From NCBI RefSeq assembly GCF_014695585.1, contig NZ_JACJON010000009.1, positions 1-64,000 of the forward strand: a DNA stretch of 64,000 nt, in the 5' to 3' direction. This DNA comes from Microcoleus sp. FACHB-831. Its GTDB lineage: Bacteria > Cyanobacteriota > Cyanobacteriia > Cyanobacteriales > FACHB-T130. The notes beneath the pieces were generated by a model, which was not told where the DNA came from, did no database searches, and saw nothing but the letters and a program-made list of their open reading frames with translations. The translations under genes were made by a program, and so were the position numbers. This document shows positions 1 to 10,600 of the stretch, one piece after another; position 1 is the stretch's first letter; each line of letters starts with the position of its first letter.

Positions 1-1
1 C

Positions 2-79
2 TTCTATGACCGGAGATATAAACGAGAATTCTCTGAGATGCACCGATTTTACGACCGCCTGTTAGGGGACAACAGTTAA
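2..79 (+). CDS. C-terminal end of an unidentified protein (5' end outside window)
   Basis: An open frame runs from the first bases of the window to a TAA at 77-79. The last 25 residues are charged and aromatic (ending RFYDRLLGDNS) and read like a genuine protein terminus. Too little is present to name a family. The gene is convergent with the kinase gene at 223-2055. It could also be a chance frame. Confidence 0.4.
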   Translation, partial: FYDRRYKREFSEMHRFYDRLLGDNS

Positions 80-222
80 TTTACCTGATTTTGGGCTTAA
101 CCGAGAAGTATTGGGAAGCCTCCTGGGAACGAATATATAGGATTCAAACACCAAGGCTGCTATTCAAAAATCAAGGGCGATCGCGCTTCGACAAAATCAA
201 TCCTGTAGCTAAACTTGATTGC

Positions 223-2055
223 TTACCTTTCTACTGGAATATCCGATATTTGCAATTGGATGTTTTGCTCGGGGTAATCGGACAGCATCAACGAGATTTT
301 AGTGGTCCTTTCCACTAGATCCGTCTGAATAATTATCGTGCCAAAAAATTCTTCACCAGTCGCGGGCAATTCATTTGGTAAGTCACTTATACTTGCACTC
401 AGAGGACGCCCCCGCTCGTCGCTAACGTTCAATAAACCGTACATAAACTGTACTGGCTGCAATCCCTCATTTTTCAGGCTTACATCCAGAATTAAAGCAC
501 CTGTACGTTTACTGCGTACTGAACGCACTTTAAAGGTTACTCCCTTATCCTCACTTATAATGGGAAACTGAGCAGTATCAGCTCCTTTAATTGCAAATTC
601 CCCATCTATTCGCTCAATATTACCAGCCTTAATCCAACCTTTTCGACCGCCATTTTCCAGGCGCACGCGCTGCCATTCTCTATCCAGGCTTTCTTCCAAG
701 ACAACGACTACATCATTTTTTTTAATTACATCAATCCAATTAGAGTCCGCAGAAGGATTTTCCCGTACAGAAAGTCCAAAAGGCGATGTTACAAGCGCTC
801 TATAGCCTCCAATTTCTAACGATTCAGGTGAATTATTATCGCTTGGAATCGTCTCCACACGTAACTTTTCTATAGATTCTAGCGGCTCAGGAGAAGAGTT
901 ATAGCTTCTTGGTATTATTGCCCCATTGGGTTCATCTATCGAAATCTGCTCCGTGAGGGGATTTGCAAAATGAAGATAAACCTGAGATCCTGCTAATCCC
1001 AAAAGCGTCATTACGCTATAGGGAAGCCACTTATTTTTGGACTTAGAAGGTAAGCGCTTTAGTGGGGTTAGTGGCCTATAATTCAAAGGTTGAAGTTGAG
1101 GTTGATACACCACCTTGGCAATTGCCTTCGTATCGTGCAAATTACGCTCGATGTCTGCCAAATGCTGCAAAATTACCTGCGTATTTTGCGGTCGATTACC
1201 CGCTTTAGGAGCCATCAGGTAATCGATAAAATCCGCTAGGCGCGGCGATATTTGAGGCGCGTATTTGCGCCAATGTAACTCATCGTTATAAGGATCGTAC
1301 ATATCGCCATCGCTAGGACTTAACCCTGTTAGTAAATATACAAAAGTACGCCCTAGCGCATAAAAATCTGACTGCGGTACAGCATGACCCTTTTCTTGTT
1401 CTGGTGGCGTGTAGCCTGCTGAAGTAATTTTCGTGACATTGCCTACTTTAGCGATTTTTGCCAGATAAGTGCCTGTTACTTCCCTAGCCGTGCCAAAATC
1501 AATTAACACTAACTGTCCATTATGCCGCCGCATGATGTTGGGCGGTTTAATATCGCGATGAAAATAATCTTGTTGATGAACTTTATCTAAAATTTGAGTA
1601 ATTTGCTTTAACCAGTCAATCGCTTGCTCTTGGGTAATAGGTCGATTATCCCGGTTGTTCATCCACTCTTCTAAGTTCAAGCCGTCGATTTTCTCCATTA
1701 CCAAGCAATGAAAAGGCTTTTCGCTATTTCTTGGCAAAAAGGTAAAGTAGCCATCAGGTTCAACTTTAGGAATTCCTGGATGCTTTAGAGATCTCAATAC
1801 CTCTGCTTCTTTCTGAAATAGCTCTATTGCTTTGGTCTGAACGTTAAGATCCCCTCTAAGTACTTTCAGTATTTTTGGAATGCCGCGATCTAAGGCTTCG
1901 TAAACTTTACTAAAGCCGCTATCTTGACTAAGCAAGCTAATTACGCGATAACGCTTTTGCAACAACAACTCCGATCCGCAGTTGCGGCAAATGGCATTAT
2001 TGGCATTCACGGGATCGGAACTTTTGGGGCAGGTAGGATTAATGCAAAGGCTCAT
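223..2055 (-). CDS. Ser/Thr protein kinase with N-terminal zinc ribbon and C-terminal SH3-like domain
   Basis: The protein has 610 residues. An N-terminal four-cysteine ribbon (C4, C9, C23, C26) precedes a Hanks-type kinase domain at about 33-300. The catalytic loop HRDIKPPN lies near residue 165 and is followed by DFGTAR, so the kinase should be active. A single membrane segment lies near 342-362, and a bacterial SH3-like domain (GLSVRENPS ... GWIKAGNIE) at about 425-490. The family is common in cyanobacteria; substrates are unknown. The layout suggests a cytoplasmic kinase joined by one helix to a periplasmic SH3 and C-terminal region. The start is the ATG that puts the cysteine ribbon at the N terminus. 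Confidence 0.9.
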   Translation of the reverse strand: MSLCINPTCPKSSDPVNANNAICRNCGSELLLQKRYRVISLLSQDSGFSKVYEALDRGIPKILKVLRGDLNVQTKAIELFQKEAEVLRSLKHPGIPKVEPDGYFTFLPRNSEKPFHCLVMEKIDGLNLEEWMNNRDNRPITQEQAIDWLKQITQILDKVHQQDYFHRDIKPPNIMRRHNGQLVLIDFGTAREVTGTYLAKIAKVGNVTKITSAGYTPPEQEKGHAVPQSDFYALGRTFVYLLTGLSPSDGDMYDPYNDELHWRKYAPQISPRLADFIDYLMAPKAGNRPQNTQVILQHLADIERNLHDTKAIAKVVYQPQLQPLNYRPLTPLKRLPSKSKNKWLPYSVMTLLGLAGSQVYLHFANPLTEQISIDEPNGAIIPRSYNSSPEPLESIEKLRVETIPSDNNSPESLEIGGYRALVTSPFGLSVRENPSADSNWIDVIKKNDVVVVLEESLDREWQRVRLENGGRKGWIKAGNIERIDGEFAIKGADTAQFPIISEDKGVTFKVRSVRSKRTGALILDVSLKNEGLQPVQFMYGLLNVSDERGRPLSASISDLPNELPATGEEFFGTIIIQTDLVERTTKISLMLSDYPEQNIQLQISDIPVER

Positions 2056-2172
2056 GCTTAGCTGCGGCGTAAATCTATTTTTAATATAGTTGGCGATCGC
2101 TCTATCCTCTTCCTCTTATCAAGCAAGGTGCAGAAAATGCGATCGCCTATCGTCTTCTAATAATCCAGCGGT

Positions 2173-3261
2173 CTACGAGGCCAAATCAGGAAATACTTCC
2201 AGCACTGCTGGATGAACTATACGATGATTCTGCACGTTTACACCCTTCGCCAAAGCCGGATCGAGTTCTAAGGCTTTCATGCCATGATTGGCTAGCTTCA
2301 GCACATAAGGCAATGTACTATTATTCAACGCCTGCGTTGCAGTCCAAGGAACCGCTCCTGGCATATTTGGCACCCCATAATGCACAACTCCCTCCTCTAC
2401 ATAAACAGGATTGGTATGAGAAGTAGGGTGCATTGTCTCGACACAACCGCCCTGGTCAACTGCAACATCTACAATTACAGAACCTGGATTCATCTTTTGT
2501 ACCAGCTTGCGACGGACAAGGATGGGGGCGCGACGCCCTAAGACTAAAACTGCACCGATTAGTAGATCTGCCTCGGGAACAATTGCTTCAATCTGTAAGG
2601 AGTTACTGTAAAGTAGTTGAACTCTGGAACCAAATAAAGTTTCTAGATAAGCCAAACGCTCTACATTAACATCCAAAATCTGAACTTGAGCGCCCATACC
2701 TACAGCCATCCGCGCTGCTTCGGTTCCAACGACGCCGCCGCCTAAAATGACGACTTTACCAGGTCTGACGCCGGGAATGCCTCCCAGTAGTATACCTCGA
2801 CCTCCTTGCTGACGTTCTAGAAACCTCGCCCCAAACTGCACGGCGAGGCGTCCGGCAATAACGCTCATGGGAGTGAGCAGGGGGAGAGTGTTTTTCTCTG
2901 TTTCTACGGTTTCGTAAGCGATCGCGCTTACGCCACAATCTATCAAATTTTCGGTTAAACCTCTGTCTGCCGCTAGGTGTAAATAAGTAAACAATAGTTG
3001 TTCTTTTTCTAAGAACTTGTACTCGTCCTTAAGCGGCTCTTTTACCTTAACAACCAGTTCTCGCCTCCAGGCGTTCTTAGCTTTGTTGACAATTTTTGCC
3101 CCAGCCTGAATATAATCTTCATCACTAAAGCCTGCACCAGCACCAGCCCCGGTTTCTACAAAGACTTTATGATCGTTTTCAGTAAGCACCCGCACGCTAC
3201 TGGGAGTCAACCCGACGCGAAATTCCTGGTCTTTAGTTTCCTTGGGAACGCCAATTTCCAT
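2173..3261 (-). CDS. ald: Alanine dehydrogenase
   Basis: NAD-dependent L-alanine dehydrogenase, which interconverts alanine and pyruvate plus ammonium. The chosen ATG at 3261 gives 362 residues, the usual family length, starting [20 protein letters not shown]. The frame stays open 37 codons further upstream, but those codons do not resemble the family. The substrate-binding lysine (VKVKEPL) and catalytic histidine (TYLHLAAD) are present, as is the nucleotide-binding glycine motif [14 protein letters not shown]. It lies between a kinase gene on the same strand and a divergent hli gene and is probably transcribed alone. In cyanobacteria the enzyme is linked to alanine catabolism and nitrogen recycling. 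Confidence 0.95.
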   Translation of the reverse strand: MEIGVPKETKDQEFRVGLTPSSVRVLTENDHKVFVETGAGAGAGFSDEDYIQAGAKIVNKAKNAWRRELVVKVKEPLKDEYKFLEKEQLLFTYLHLAADRGLTENLIDCGVSAIAYETVETEKNTLPLLTPMSVIAGRLAVQFGARFLERQQGGRGILLGGIPGVRPGKVVILGGGVVGTEAARMAVGMGAQVQILDVNVERLAYLETLFGSRVQLLYSNSLQIEAIVPEADLLIGAVLVLGRRAPILVRRKLVQKMNPGSVIVDVAVDQGGCVETMHPTSHTNPVYVEEGVVHYGVPNMPGAVPWTATQALNNSTLPYVLKLANHGMKALELDPALAKGVNVQNHRIVHPAVLEVFPDLAS

Positions 3262-3449
3262 GTTTTTTTCTTGCTCACTGATGGTCTGCCTAATTTTATG
3301 GTGCAATATCCTGAGCAAAAGTTGCAGCGATCGCCCCCGCAAGCGAACCTTAAACCTGTTTCCAAGTCTCAATCCTTAACCTAAACAGTTGCACGTTGCG
3401 CTGTAAAGTAACAAAATGTAAATATTATAGATAAGCTTGCTTGCCAAAT

Positions 3450-3623
3450 ATGACAACACAAATCCAACCTACGACCACTCCCAAACTGGAAGAACCGAAA
3501 TTTGGCTTTAATGACTATGCAGAGCGCTTGAACGGTCGCGCTGCCATGATTGGCTTTGCCCTGACGCTGATTATTGAATACGTCACAGATAAAGGGTTAT
3601 TATCCTGGCTGGGGTTAAAATAG
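3450..3623 (+). CDS. hli: High-light-inducible (Hlip/CAB-like) protein
   Basis: A protein of 57 residues with a single chlorophyll-binding-type helix. The signature AERLNGRAAMIGFALTLIIEY contains the conserved ExxNxRxAMIGF motif of the Hlip/ELIP/CAB superfamily. Such proteins sit in the thylakoid membrane, bind chlorophyll and carotenoids, and protect photosystem assembly under light stress. The ATG at 3450 is preferred over a TTG three codons upstream. It is divergent from alanine dehydrogenase and followed by a palindromic repeat. Confidence 0.92.
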   Translation: MTTQIQPTTTPKLEEPKFGFNDYAERLNGRAAMIGFALTLIIEYVTDKGLLSWLGLK

Positions 3624-3732
3624 GCTCGCAACTGTTGGATTTGACCGGAAAGGGGATTGGGGATTGAGGAAAAGAGTTCTTAGCTTCGTTTTTTGAGTTT
3701 ATAGTTTCCAGCCACAAGCCCCCACTATTGTA

Positions 3733-3755
3733 GAGACGCGGATTTATCGCGTCTC
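3733..3755. repeat. Dispersed GAGACGCG palindrome, copy A
   Basis: GAGACGCG and CGCGTCTC face each other across a seven-base spacer. Related elements occur at 14891-14913 and 28197-28216, so this is a dispersed intergenic repeat of the host genome. Confidence 0.7.
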
Positions 3756-3838
3756 CCCAGTCCGCAGTACCCAACTGGCGGTACAGATGAGATAACCTAA
3801 AATTAGATAAAAGACTAAACGGAACTGAGCAAATCGTG

Positions 3839-4132
3839 ATGAATGCTTCCTGGTCTAAATTGTTGAAGTCAGCATATCGTAAAGAGCAAATTTCTAGCTT
3901 TGTAGTAATTGTTGGAGCAGTAGATGCAGTAATAGGCGGAGTCGATCAACGGTGGTCGTTGCTTACAGTGGGATTGGGTACGGTAGGAGTAGCGATCGCT
4001 ATGCGTTGGTGGCTTGTCCAGAGATCGCAAGATGAACCCCTCCCTCAAGCCCCTACACGCTATCTCCCTGCCCAATCGTCGCGCCCAGCTTTACCTACGT
4101 TGAGTGCTGAATCGCGAAACCGACCGCGTTAA
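3839..4132 (+). CDS. Small two-helix membrane protein, unknown function
   Basis: A protein of 97 residues with two hydrophobic stretches (about 20-35 and 42-60), followed by a polar, proline-rich tail. I do not recognise a family. The ATG at 3839 directly follows an in-frame GTG at 3836. The stop lies eight bases before the MerR gene start on the same strand, so the two may be co-transcribed. Coding is supported by clean hydrophobic segments and tight packing, not by a known motif. Confidence 0.6.
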   Translation: MNASWSKLLKSAYRKEQISSFVVIVGAVDAVIGGVDQRWSLLTVGLGTVGVAIAMRWWLVQRSQDEPLPQAPTRYLPAQSSRPALPTLSAESRNRPR

Positions 4133-4139
4133 TAACTTG

Positions 4140-4571
4140 ATGGTTACTTCTAGTGTAGGTGGATGGATAAAAATCGGCGAAGTTGCTGCCGCTAGTGGTT
4201 TGCCTGTCAAAACTATTCGCTACTACGAAGAGATGGGCCTTTTATCACCAGCAGTGAAACGCGCTGAATCAGGCTATCGTCTCTTTAGCACTCAGGTACT
4301 CAATCGACTGGCATTTATCAAGCGATCGCAATCTCTTGGACTCCGACTAAGTGAGATTCAAGAACTTTTAGCCATCCACGATCGCGGTCTTTTACCATGC
4401 GGTGCTGTTAAAGAGCGCCTAGAGGTTAAAGTAGCAGCAATCAACGAACAAATTGAAGCCTTAGAAATCCTGCGCGATGAGCTAAACGGGTTACTCTCAG
4501 GTTGGCAAGAGCAACCCCCGCCTCACCGCATTTCCCATACAATTTGCCCGAATATTGAATCTTTGCTATGA
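4140..4571 (+). CDS. MerR-family, heavy-metal-type transcriptional regulator
   Basis: A protein of 143 residues. The winged-helix MerR DNA-binding domain occupies about 10-75, with KTIRYYEEMGLL as the signature, and is followed by a dimerisation helix. Cysteines lie in LLPCGAVK and in the terminal SHTICPNIESLL, the arrangement of metal-sensing MerR proteins of the Zn/Cu/Hg branch. The metal is not decidable from sequence. The start is the ATG at 4140; an upstream frame overlapping the preceding gene is unlikely to be used. The TGA overlaps the ATG of the next gene by four bases (ATGA), which suggests translational coupling to the WD40 protein. Confidence 0.88.
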   Translation: MVTSSVGGWIKIGEVAAASGLPVKTIRYYEEMGLLSPAVKRAESGYRLFSTQVLNRLAFIKRSQSLGLRLSEIQELLAIHDRGLLPCGAVKERLEVKVAAINEQIEALEILRDELNGLLSGWQEQPPPHRISHTICPNIESLL

Positions 4572-5716
4572 AAAATTCTGCTTCTAGGCATTGCCGATTA
4601 GTGGCAATAATTGCCTGGAGCATAGCGATCGCTACTCTTATTCCCCGCAACAATGCCCTAGGCGGACAACCTCCGTCTGCTTTAAACTTGCAATTCCCCA
4701 AAGATTCAAACCTCGCATCTCCACAGAGGAACCAATCTTTAAGCCCCAGATTAAAGTCAAGTCAAAATCATTTGCCATCCTTAGATGACGACTTGCAAAA
4801 TGTTGAACTCGTCCGCACGCTTAAGGGTCATAACGGAGCAATTGATTCCCTAGTCTTTAGTCCTGATGGGAAAATGTTGATCAGCGGTGGCAGTTACAAT
4901 GATGGCAAAATTAAACTTTGGTGGCTCAAAACTGGTAGAGAAATTGATAGCCTCCGGGCGCATAGAACTGCTGTTATTGCCCTAGCTTTAAGCCCAGATG
5001 GGCAAACTTTAGCTAGCTGTAGCGATGATGCCGCAATCAACTTATGGAAGTGGGAAAGTGGCAAGTACACCCGTACTTTTCTAGCTAATGCTAATAATAC
5101 TCTTTCTTTAGCCATTACCCCAGATAGCCAAAATTTAGTGACGGGGGGTTTGGACGGTATTAGAGTATGGGATTTGAGAACGCAGCGACCGCTTTATACT
5201 CTAGTGCGTTTCGATAATCAAACTTATGGCCTTGCCGTTAATGCTAACGGCTACATTTTGGCTAGCGGTAACAAAAGCGGTGTAGTTAAACTTTGGAATT
5301 TACGAACTGGTAAATCAATAGGCAGTTTTGTGGGTCATAGTGGTATTGTTAGCACCGTTGCTTTTACTCCCGATGGTAGAAATTTGGTGACAGGCAGCTA
5401 CGATCGCACGATTAGAGTTTGGAATTTAAATAGCGGAAAACTTTCTTATACGCTTTCTGGACATACAGGTGAAGTAAGGGCGATCGCTATAAATCCAGAT
5501 GGACAAACTCTAGCCAGTGCAAGCCGCGATGGCGTCCGGCTTTGGAACTTGAGGACTGGGCAGCTAATTGCCAAACTTTCTGCACATTCGGACTGGGTGG
5601 AATCGGTTGCATTTAGTCCCGATGGAAGTACCCTCGCAAGCGGCAGCCTTGACAAGACGATTAATATTTGGCGAATTGACTCTTATAAACCACGAGATTA
5701 TCAAGCGCACTTGTAA
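4568..5716 (+). CDS. Exported seven-bladed WD40-repeat protein
   Basis: A protein of 382 residues. An N-terminal hydrophobic segment (about 10-25) ends near NNALGGQ, like a signal peptide, so the protein is probably exported. After a linker of about 55 residues come seven WD40 repeats, each with a GH/AH start, an SPDG turn (FSPDG, LSPDG, FTPDG) and a WD/WN/WR end. Together they should close one beta-propeller. No catalytic domain is fused to it, so it is presumably a binding scaffold; the partner is unknown. It overlaps the MerR gene by four bases. Confidence 0.9.
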   Translation: MKNSASRHCRLVAIIAWSIAIATLIPRNNALGGQPPSALNLQFPKDSNLASPQRNQSLSPRLKSSQNHLPSLDDDLQNVELVRTLKGHNGAIDSLVFSPDGKMLISGGSYNDGKIKLWWLKTGREIDSLRAHRTAVIALALSPDGQTLASCSDDAAINLWKWESGKYTRTFLANANNTLSLAITPDSQNLVTGGLDGIRVWDLRTQRPLYTLVRFDNQTYGLAVNANGYILASGNKSGVVKLWNLRTGKSIGSFVGHSGIVSTVAFTPDGRNLVTGSYDRTIRVWNLNSGKLSYTLSGHTGEVRAIAINPDGQTLASASRDGVRLWNLRTGQLIAKLSAHSDWVESVAFSPDGSTLASGSLDKTINIWRIDSYKPRDYQAHL

Positions 5717-5890
5717 TAAATTCCAAGCATTACTAAAATCGCGGTTTGTAGAGCATAATTTGGGGTAAACAGGGCAATATATTCTAACTTTTTAATAATT
5801 ACTTTATAAGTCAGAGCTTATTTAATACCATTTGGGTTTAATCTGGCTACATTGGAATTCCTAAAATTCCCTCGTGGTAAAGCGTTTCAA

Positions 5891-5913
5891 ATCCAAAATC
5901 CAAAATCCAAAAT
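5891..5913. repeat. Short tandem heptamer repeat (AAAATCC)
   Basis: About three copies of the heptamer AAAATCC lie upstream of the fucosidase gene. The same heptamer recurs near 20470, 30355 and 37486-37583. It is a typical short tandem repeat of filamentous cyanobacteria. Nothing else is evident in the 266-base gap 5717-5982. Confidence 0.6.
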
Positions 5914-5982
5914 GGTATAAGCGATCGCTATCATGTAGGCTGGTTTTTATCCCCTTCCTGCGCTAACTGGCTGATAAAGCTT

Positions 5983-7242
5983 ATGAAAACATGGTTTGAC
6001 ACCGCCCGTTTTGGGATGTTTGTACATTGGGGACATAGTTCTCAACGTGGCTGCGAATTATCATGGCCTCTAGTAGGTGGTGTTTTTAGCCTTCCCTTCT
6101 GTAGCAATATCCCCGTTGACGAATATCACAGTACAGGAAAAACATTTAATCCGCAAAAATACAATCCTCAAGAGTGGGCGCGTCTAGCTAAGCGCTTGGG
6201 AATTCAATATGCCATTTTGACGACTAAGCACCACGATGGCTTTGCGATGTTCCACACCCAGCAGTCAGACTTTTCTATTCAAAATTCCCCCTACGGCAAA
6301 GATATTGTCAGGGAATTTATTGATGCGATGCGCGAAAATGGTATTCGCATTGGCTTGTATTTTTCATTGATTGACTGGCATCACCCCGATTATCCCGCCT
6401 TCACTGAAGCTGACAAGCCTTACGTTTTTGGTCAACATCGTCAGCCAACGCCCGAACAGTGGCAGCGATTCGTTCAATTTATGTTTGCACAAGTGCGGGA
6501 GTTACTGACGAATTACGGCAAAATTGATATTATCTGGTTTGATGGGGGCTGGGAGCGATCGCCAGAACAATGGCAGACAGCAGCACTCAATGAAATGATT
6601 CGCTCTTTGCAGCCAGATATTCTAATTAATGACAGATTGCCTGGTTTTGGTGACTTCGATACGCCAGAGCAATTTATCCCACCCCAACCGCCCGATCGTG
6701 CATGGGAAACGTGCATGACAATTAACGAAAGTTGGGGATATAACCCGGCTGATACTAACTTTAAATCAGCGCGTCAGTTAATTCATACTTTGTGCGAAGT
6801 AGCGGGGAAAGGCGGCAATCTGTTACTAAATGCCAGCCCGATGGGAGATGGCCAAATTCAGCCAGAATTACTAGAACGTCTGGCAGTAGTGGAAACCTGG
6901 CTGTCTGCTAATCAAGAAAGTATCATTGGCACCAGTCCGGGATTGGAGCCTTGGCAATTTTACGGGACTTCCACGCGAAGGGGAAATAGAGTTTATCTCC
7001 ATTTATTGATGAAGCCTTATGAAACCATTTCTGTTCGCGGCGTACCAATTAAAAGAATCAAATCTGTGCAAGTTTTGGCTAACAGAATGGAACTAAACTA
7101 TAGTACTCGCTGTGGGATTATGGACTCGTTTACTAATTCAGATCCTCTGGGTGAGTTAACGATACAAGTCCCAGAATCAGCGATCGACCCTTACGCAACG
7201 GCGATCGCTATTGATTTCACTCCAGCGGATGCAGCTTTATAA
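5983..7242 (+). CDS. Alpha-L-fucosidase, glycoside hydrolase family 29
   Basis: A protein of 419 residues. The GH29 barrel begins at once with WFDTARFGMFVHWG and continues with TTKHHDGFAMF and GLYFSLIDWHHPD. The family nucleophile is the Asp in IIWFDGGW, near residue 187. GH29 enzymes remove terminal alpha-L-fucose with retention of configuration. No signal peptide is visible, so the enzyme looks cytoplasmic or the true start is altered. The conserved core begins within ten residues of the ATG, so a longer N terminus would need a non-ATG start. No sugar transporter or other glycosidase lies nearby. Confidence 0.88.
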   Translation: MKTWFDTARFGMFVHWGHSSQRGCELSWPLVGGVFSLPFCSNIPVDEYHSTGKTFNPQKYNPQEWARLAKRLGIQYAILTTKHHDGFAMFHTQQSDFSIQNSPYGKDIVREFIDAMRENGIRIGLYFSLIDWHHPDYPAFTEADKPYVFGQHRQPTPEQWQRFVQFMFAQVRELLTNYGKIDIIWFDGGWERSPEQWQTAALNEMIRSLQPDILINDRLPGFGDFDTPEQFIPPQPPDRAWETCMTINESWGYNPADTNFKSARQLIHTLCEVAGKGGNLLLNASPMGDGQIQPELLERLAVVETWLSANQESIIGTSPGLEPWQFYGTSTRRGNRVYLHLLMKPYETISVRGVPIKRIKSVQVLANRMELNYSTRCGIMDSFTNSDPLGELTIQVPESAIDPYATAIAIDFTPADAAL

Positions 7243-7671
7243 GGTCGCATTTGTTTTTCTCATTGAAGCCTACTCACTAACTAAAGCCGAAACAATATAG
7301 CGATTCTCAATTCGGTGCAATATGATTTATGGGTAGAAAATTTTTTGCCTCTATCGATAATTCTATAAATGAAAGTTATAACCGCTATAGTTTAGGTGTC
7401 GGCGCGACAACGGACGTAAAATTTTTAGTTTCTTAAAATTTAGTTTACAGATCAACTGTCAAGCTAAGTGGATTCACTTAGTAAATCCTATAGTCTTGTA
7501 CCCAACCTATACACATCTGTTGCCTGAAAACTTTAAATTTTCCTATGTTTTGTATAAAGGGTTATTAAAGATTATTAACTCTGAGCGTAAAACTAAATAC
7601 TTGTGGCTTAAAAGGGAAATATAAAGAGAAGCCTTCTACCCAAAGAGATAAAAATTGAGGGAGGAAAAAAG
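7243..7671. other. Intergenic region, 429 bases
   Basis: An AT-rich leader of the giant kinase gene. The only clear signal is a strong ribosome-binding site, GGGAGG, about ten bases before the ATG at 7672. No ORF, tRNA or repeat is evident. Confidence 0.5.
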
Positions 7672-10600
7672 ATGGTTGCTGATACCGTCGCAGTAGATAG
7701 CGTTACAGGTTACGGGTGGGTGGAGGAAGGTTTTTCAAATTTCTCCCTAGATCTTCTTTGTAGCCTCGGCTTAGATGGCTATTTCAAGCACCTGAACCCA
7801 GCCTGGGAAAAAACCCTGGGCTTTAGTTTAGAAGAGCTATTAGCAAAACCGTTAATTGAGTGGGTACACCCCGAAGATCGGGAAGCAACAATCGACCTCG
7901 CCGAGAAGCTGACGGTAGGTATAACCACAATCTCCTTTGAAAATCGCTACTTGTGCAAAGACGGCTCGTATAAGTGGCTGCTGTGGACAGCAGCACAATT
8001 GACCGAAAGAGGTGCGATTCATGGATTGGCTCGTGACATTACAGAGCGAAAGCAAGCACAAGCAGCGCTTTTAGAGAGCGAAGAAAGATTTCGGATCGTG
8101 GCAGATACAGCCCCCGTAATGATTTGGGCGGCTGGTACCGATAAGCAGTGTTCGTATTTGAATAAAGTCTGGCTGGAATTTACCGGACGAACGCTGGAAG
8201 AAGAGATGGGTAACGGTTGGACTCAAGGTGTTCATCCCGAGGATTTGCGGCTTTGTTTAAATACTTACATTACTGCGTTTGATGCCCGTGAAGCGTTTCG
8301 CATGGAGTATCGTCTCCGACGCGCTGACGGAGAGTATCGCTGGATTTTGGATTCAGGAACTCCTCGGTTAATGCCGGATCGCAGCTTTGCTGGTTACATC
8401 GGCTCGTGTATTGACATTACCGAACGCAAACAGGTGGAACAGGCGCTGCAAGAGAGCGAAAAGCGATATCAAGCTTTAACAGAAGTATCTCCGGTGGGAA
8501 TATTTCACACTGATGCGTTGGGGTGCTGTTTGTATGTAAACGAGCAATGGTGCGCGATCGCCGGATCTTCTCTTCAAGATGCATTAGGAGAAGGTTGGTT
8601 ACAAGCTATACATCCCGAAGATCGCGATCGCGTCTTTGCACAATGGAACCAAGCTGTCCGAGAAAACTTAGCATTTCACTCAGAGTATCGCTTCTTGCAT
8701 CTTAACGGTACAACCTGGGTATTTGGTCAGGCAGTAGCCCAGAAAGCGAACGATGGAAAAGTTACGGGTTACGTTGGCACAATTACCGACATTAGCTCGC
8801 GCAAGCAAGCAGAAGAAGCGCTGCAAGAGAGCAAAACGCTGGTACAAGCTATCGTGGATAATTCTCCAGCAGTCATCTTCGTCAAAGACTCTCAAGGGCG
8901 ATACATTCTGGCTAACAAGCGATACACAACCCTGTTCGAGGTAAATTCAGAAGAAATCAAGGGCAAGACAGACTACGATATCTTCCCCCATGAGATGGCT
9001 GACACATTTCAAATAAACGATCGCAAGGTACTAGAGGCCGGAACTGCTCTAGAGTCGGAAGAAATTGTACCTCAAGACGACGGCTTACACACTTACATTT
9101 CGATCAAGTTTCCTCTCTACGATTCTGCCGGAGTTCCCTACGCAGTTTGCGGTATAGCAACTGACATAACCGAACGCAAGCGGACGGAAAAAGAGCAGTT
9201 GGAATTAGGCGATCGCATCAAATTACTGCTGGAATCAACAGGCGAAGGTATCTACGGAATTGATTTAGAAGGATGCTGCACTTTAATTAACAAAGCAGCA
9301 GCTCAGATGCTGGGATATCAGCCAGAAGAACTCATAGGCAAAAATATGCACGAGTTAATCCATCACACTCGCATTGATGGCTCGTCTTATCACTTTTGTG
9401 ACTGTCCTATCTTTTGTGCTTTTGACAAGGGAAGAAGTTGCCGCGTGGACAGCGAAGTTTTATGGCGGCGGGACGGAACTTGTTTCCCTGCCGAATATTC
9501 GTCTTATCCGATCCGCAACGGTGAGGCGCTCGAAGGTGCGGTTGTCACCTTTATGAATATCAGCGATCGCAAGCGGACTATGGAGGAACTCCGCAAGCTG
9601 CATCGCGCTGTTGAACAAAGCCCCAGCATGGTTTTGATTACCGATCGCAACGGTTTTGTTGAATATGCCAATCCCAGGTTAATCCAGATGACTGGTTTAA
9701 CTTATGAAGAAGTAATTGGGACTAATGCCGCCATATTGGGCGAACAATCGCCAGAAGAAGTACAAGAGTTATGGAATACAATTAGCGCTGGTGGCGAGTG
9801 GCGAGGAGAATTTTATAACAAGAAAAAGAACGGGGAATATTATTGGGAAATGGCGTCTGTTTACCCAGTTTTCAACGAGCAACAGGAAATCACGCATTTT
9901 GTCAAAGTTGCTGAGGATATCACCGAACGCAAGTTGGCAGAACAAGTATTAAAACAGGCGAATGAAACCTTAGAAGTCCGAGTTGAAGAGCGCACCGCTG
10001 AGTTAAGAAATGCGATCCAAAGACTAGAAGACGAAATGGCCAATCGCCAGCAGGCAGAGGAAGAGCTTAAACAAGCTAAAGAAGAGCTGGAAAAAAGTTA
10101 TAGCCTCTTGCAATGCGTTATAGAAGGGACGCCCGATCCCATTTTTGTGAAGGATATTCAGGGTCGCTATGTATTGCTAAACTCGGCGACTGCCCTTGTA
10201 TTTGGAAAACCTGTAGAGGAAATAATTGGTAAGAAGGACTGCGAGTTGGTTCCGCCGGAAGTAGTATCTCAAGTTAGGGAAACTGACAACACAATCTTGA
10301 GAACCGGAGTTTCTCAGACCTTAGAAGAACTTGTCCAAGCCACAGATAGTATGCGGACATATCTTTCAACAAAAAGCGTTTACCGCGACAAAGAAGGAAA
10401 GGTCATGGGTCTGATTGGCATTGCGCGGGACATAAGCGATCGCAAACAAGCAGAAGCAGCTTTACAAAAAGAACGAGAATTTTTAAAGGCACTGCTCAAT
10501 ACTTTGGAAGTTGGTATTGTGGCGTGTGATGAAAATGGGGGATTAACTCTATTTAATCAGTCCACGCGAGAGTTTCATGGCTTACCAGAAGAATCGCTAC

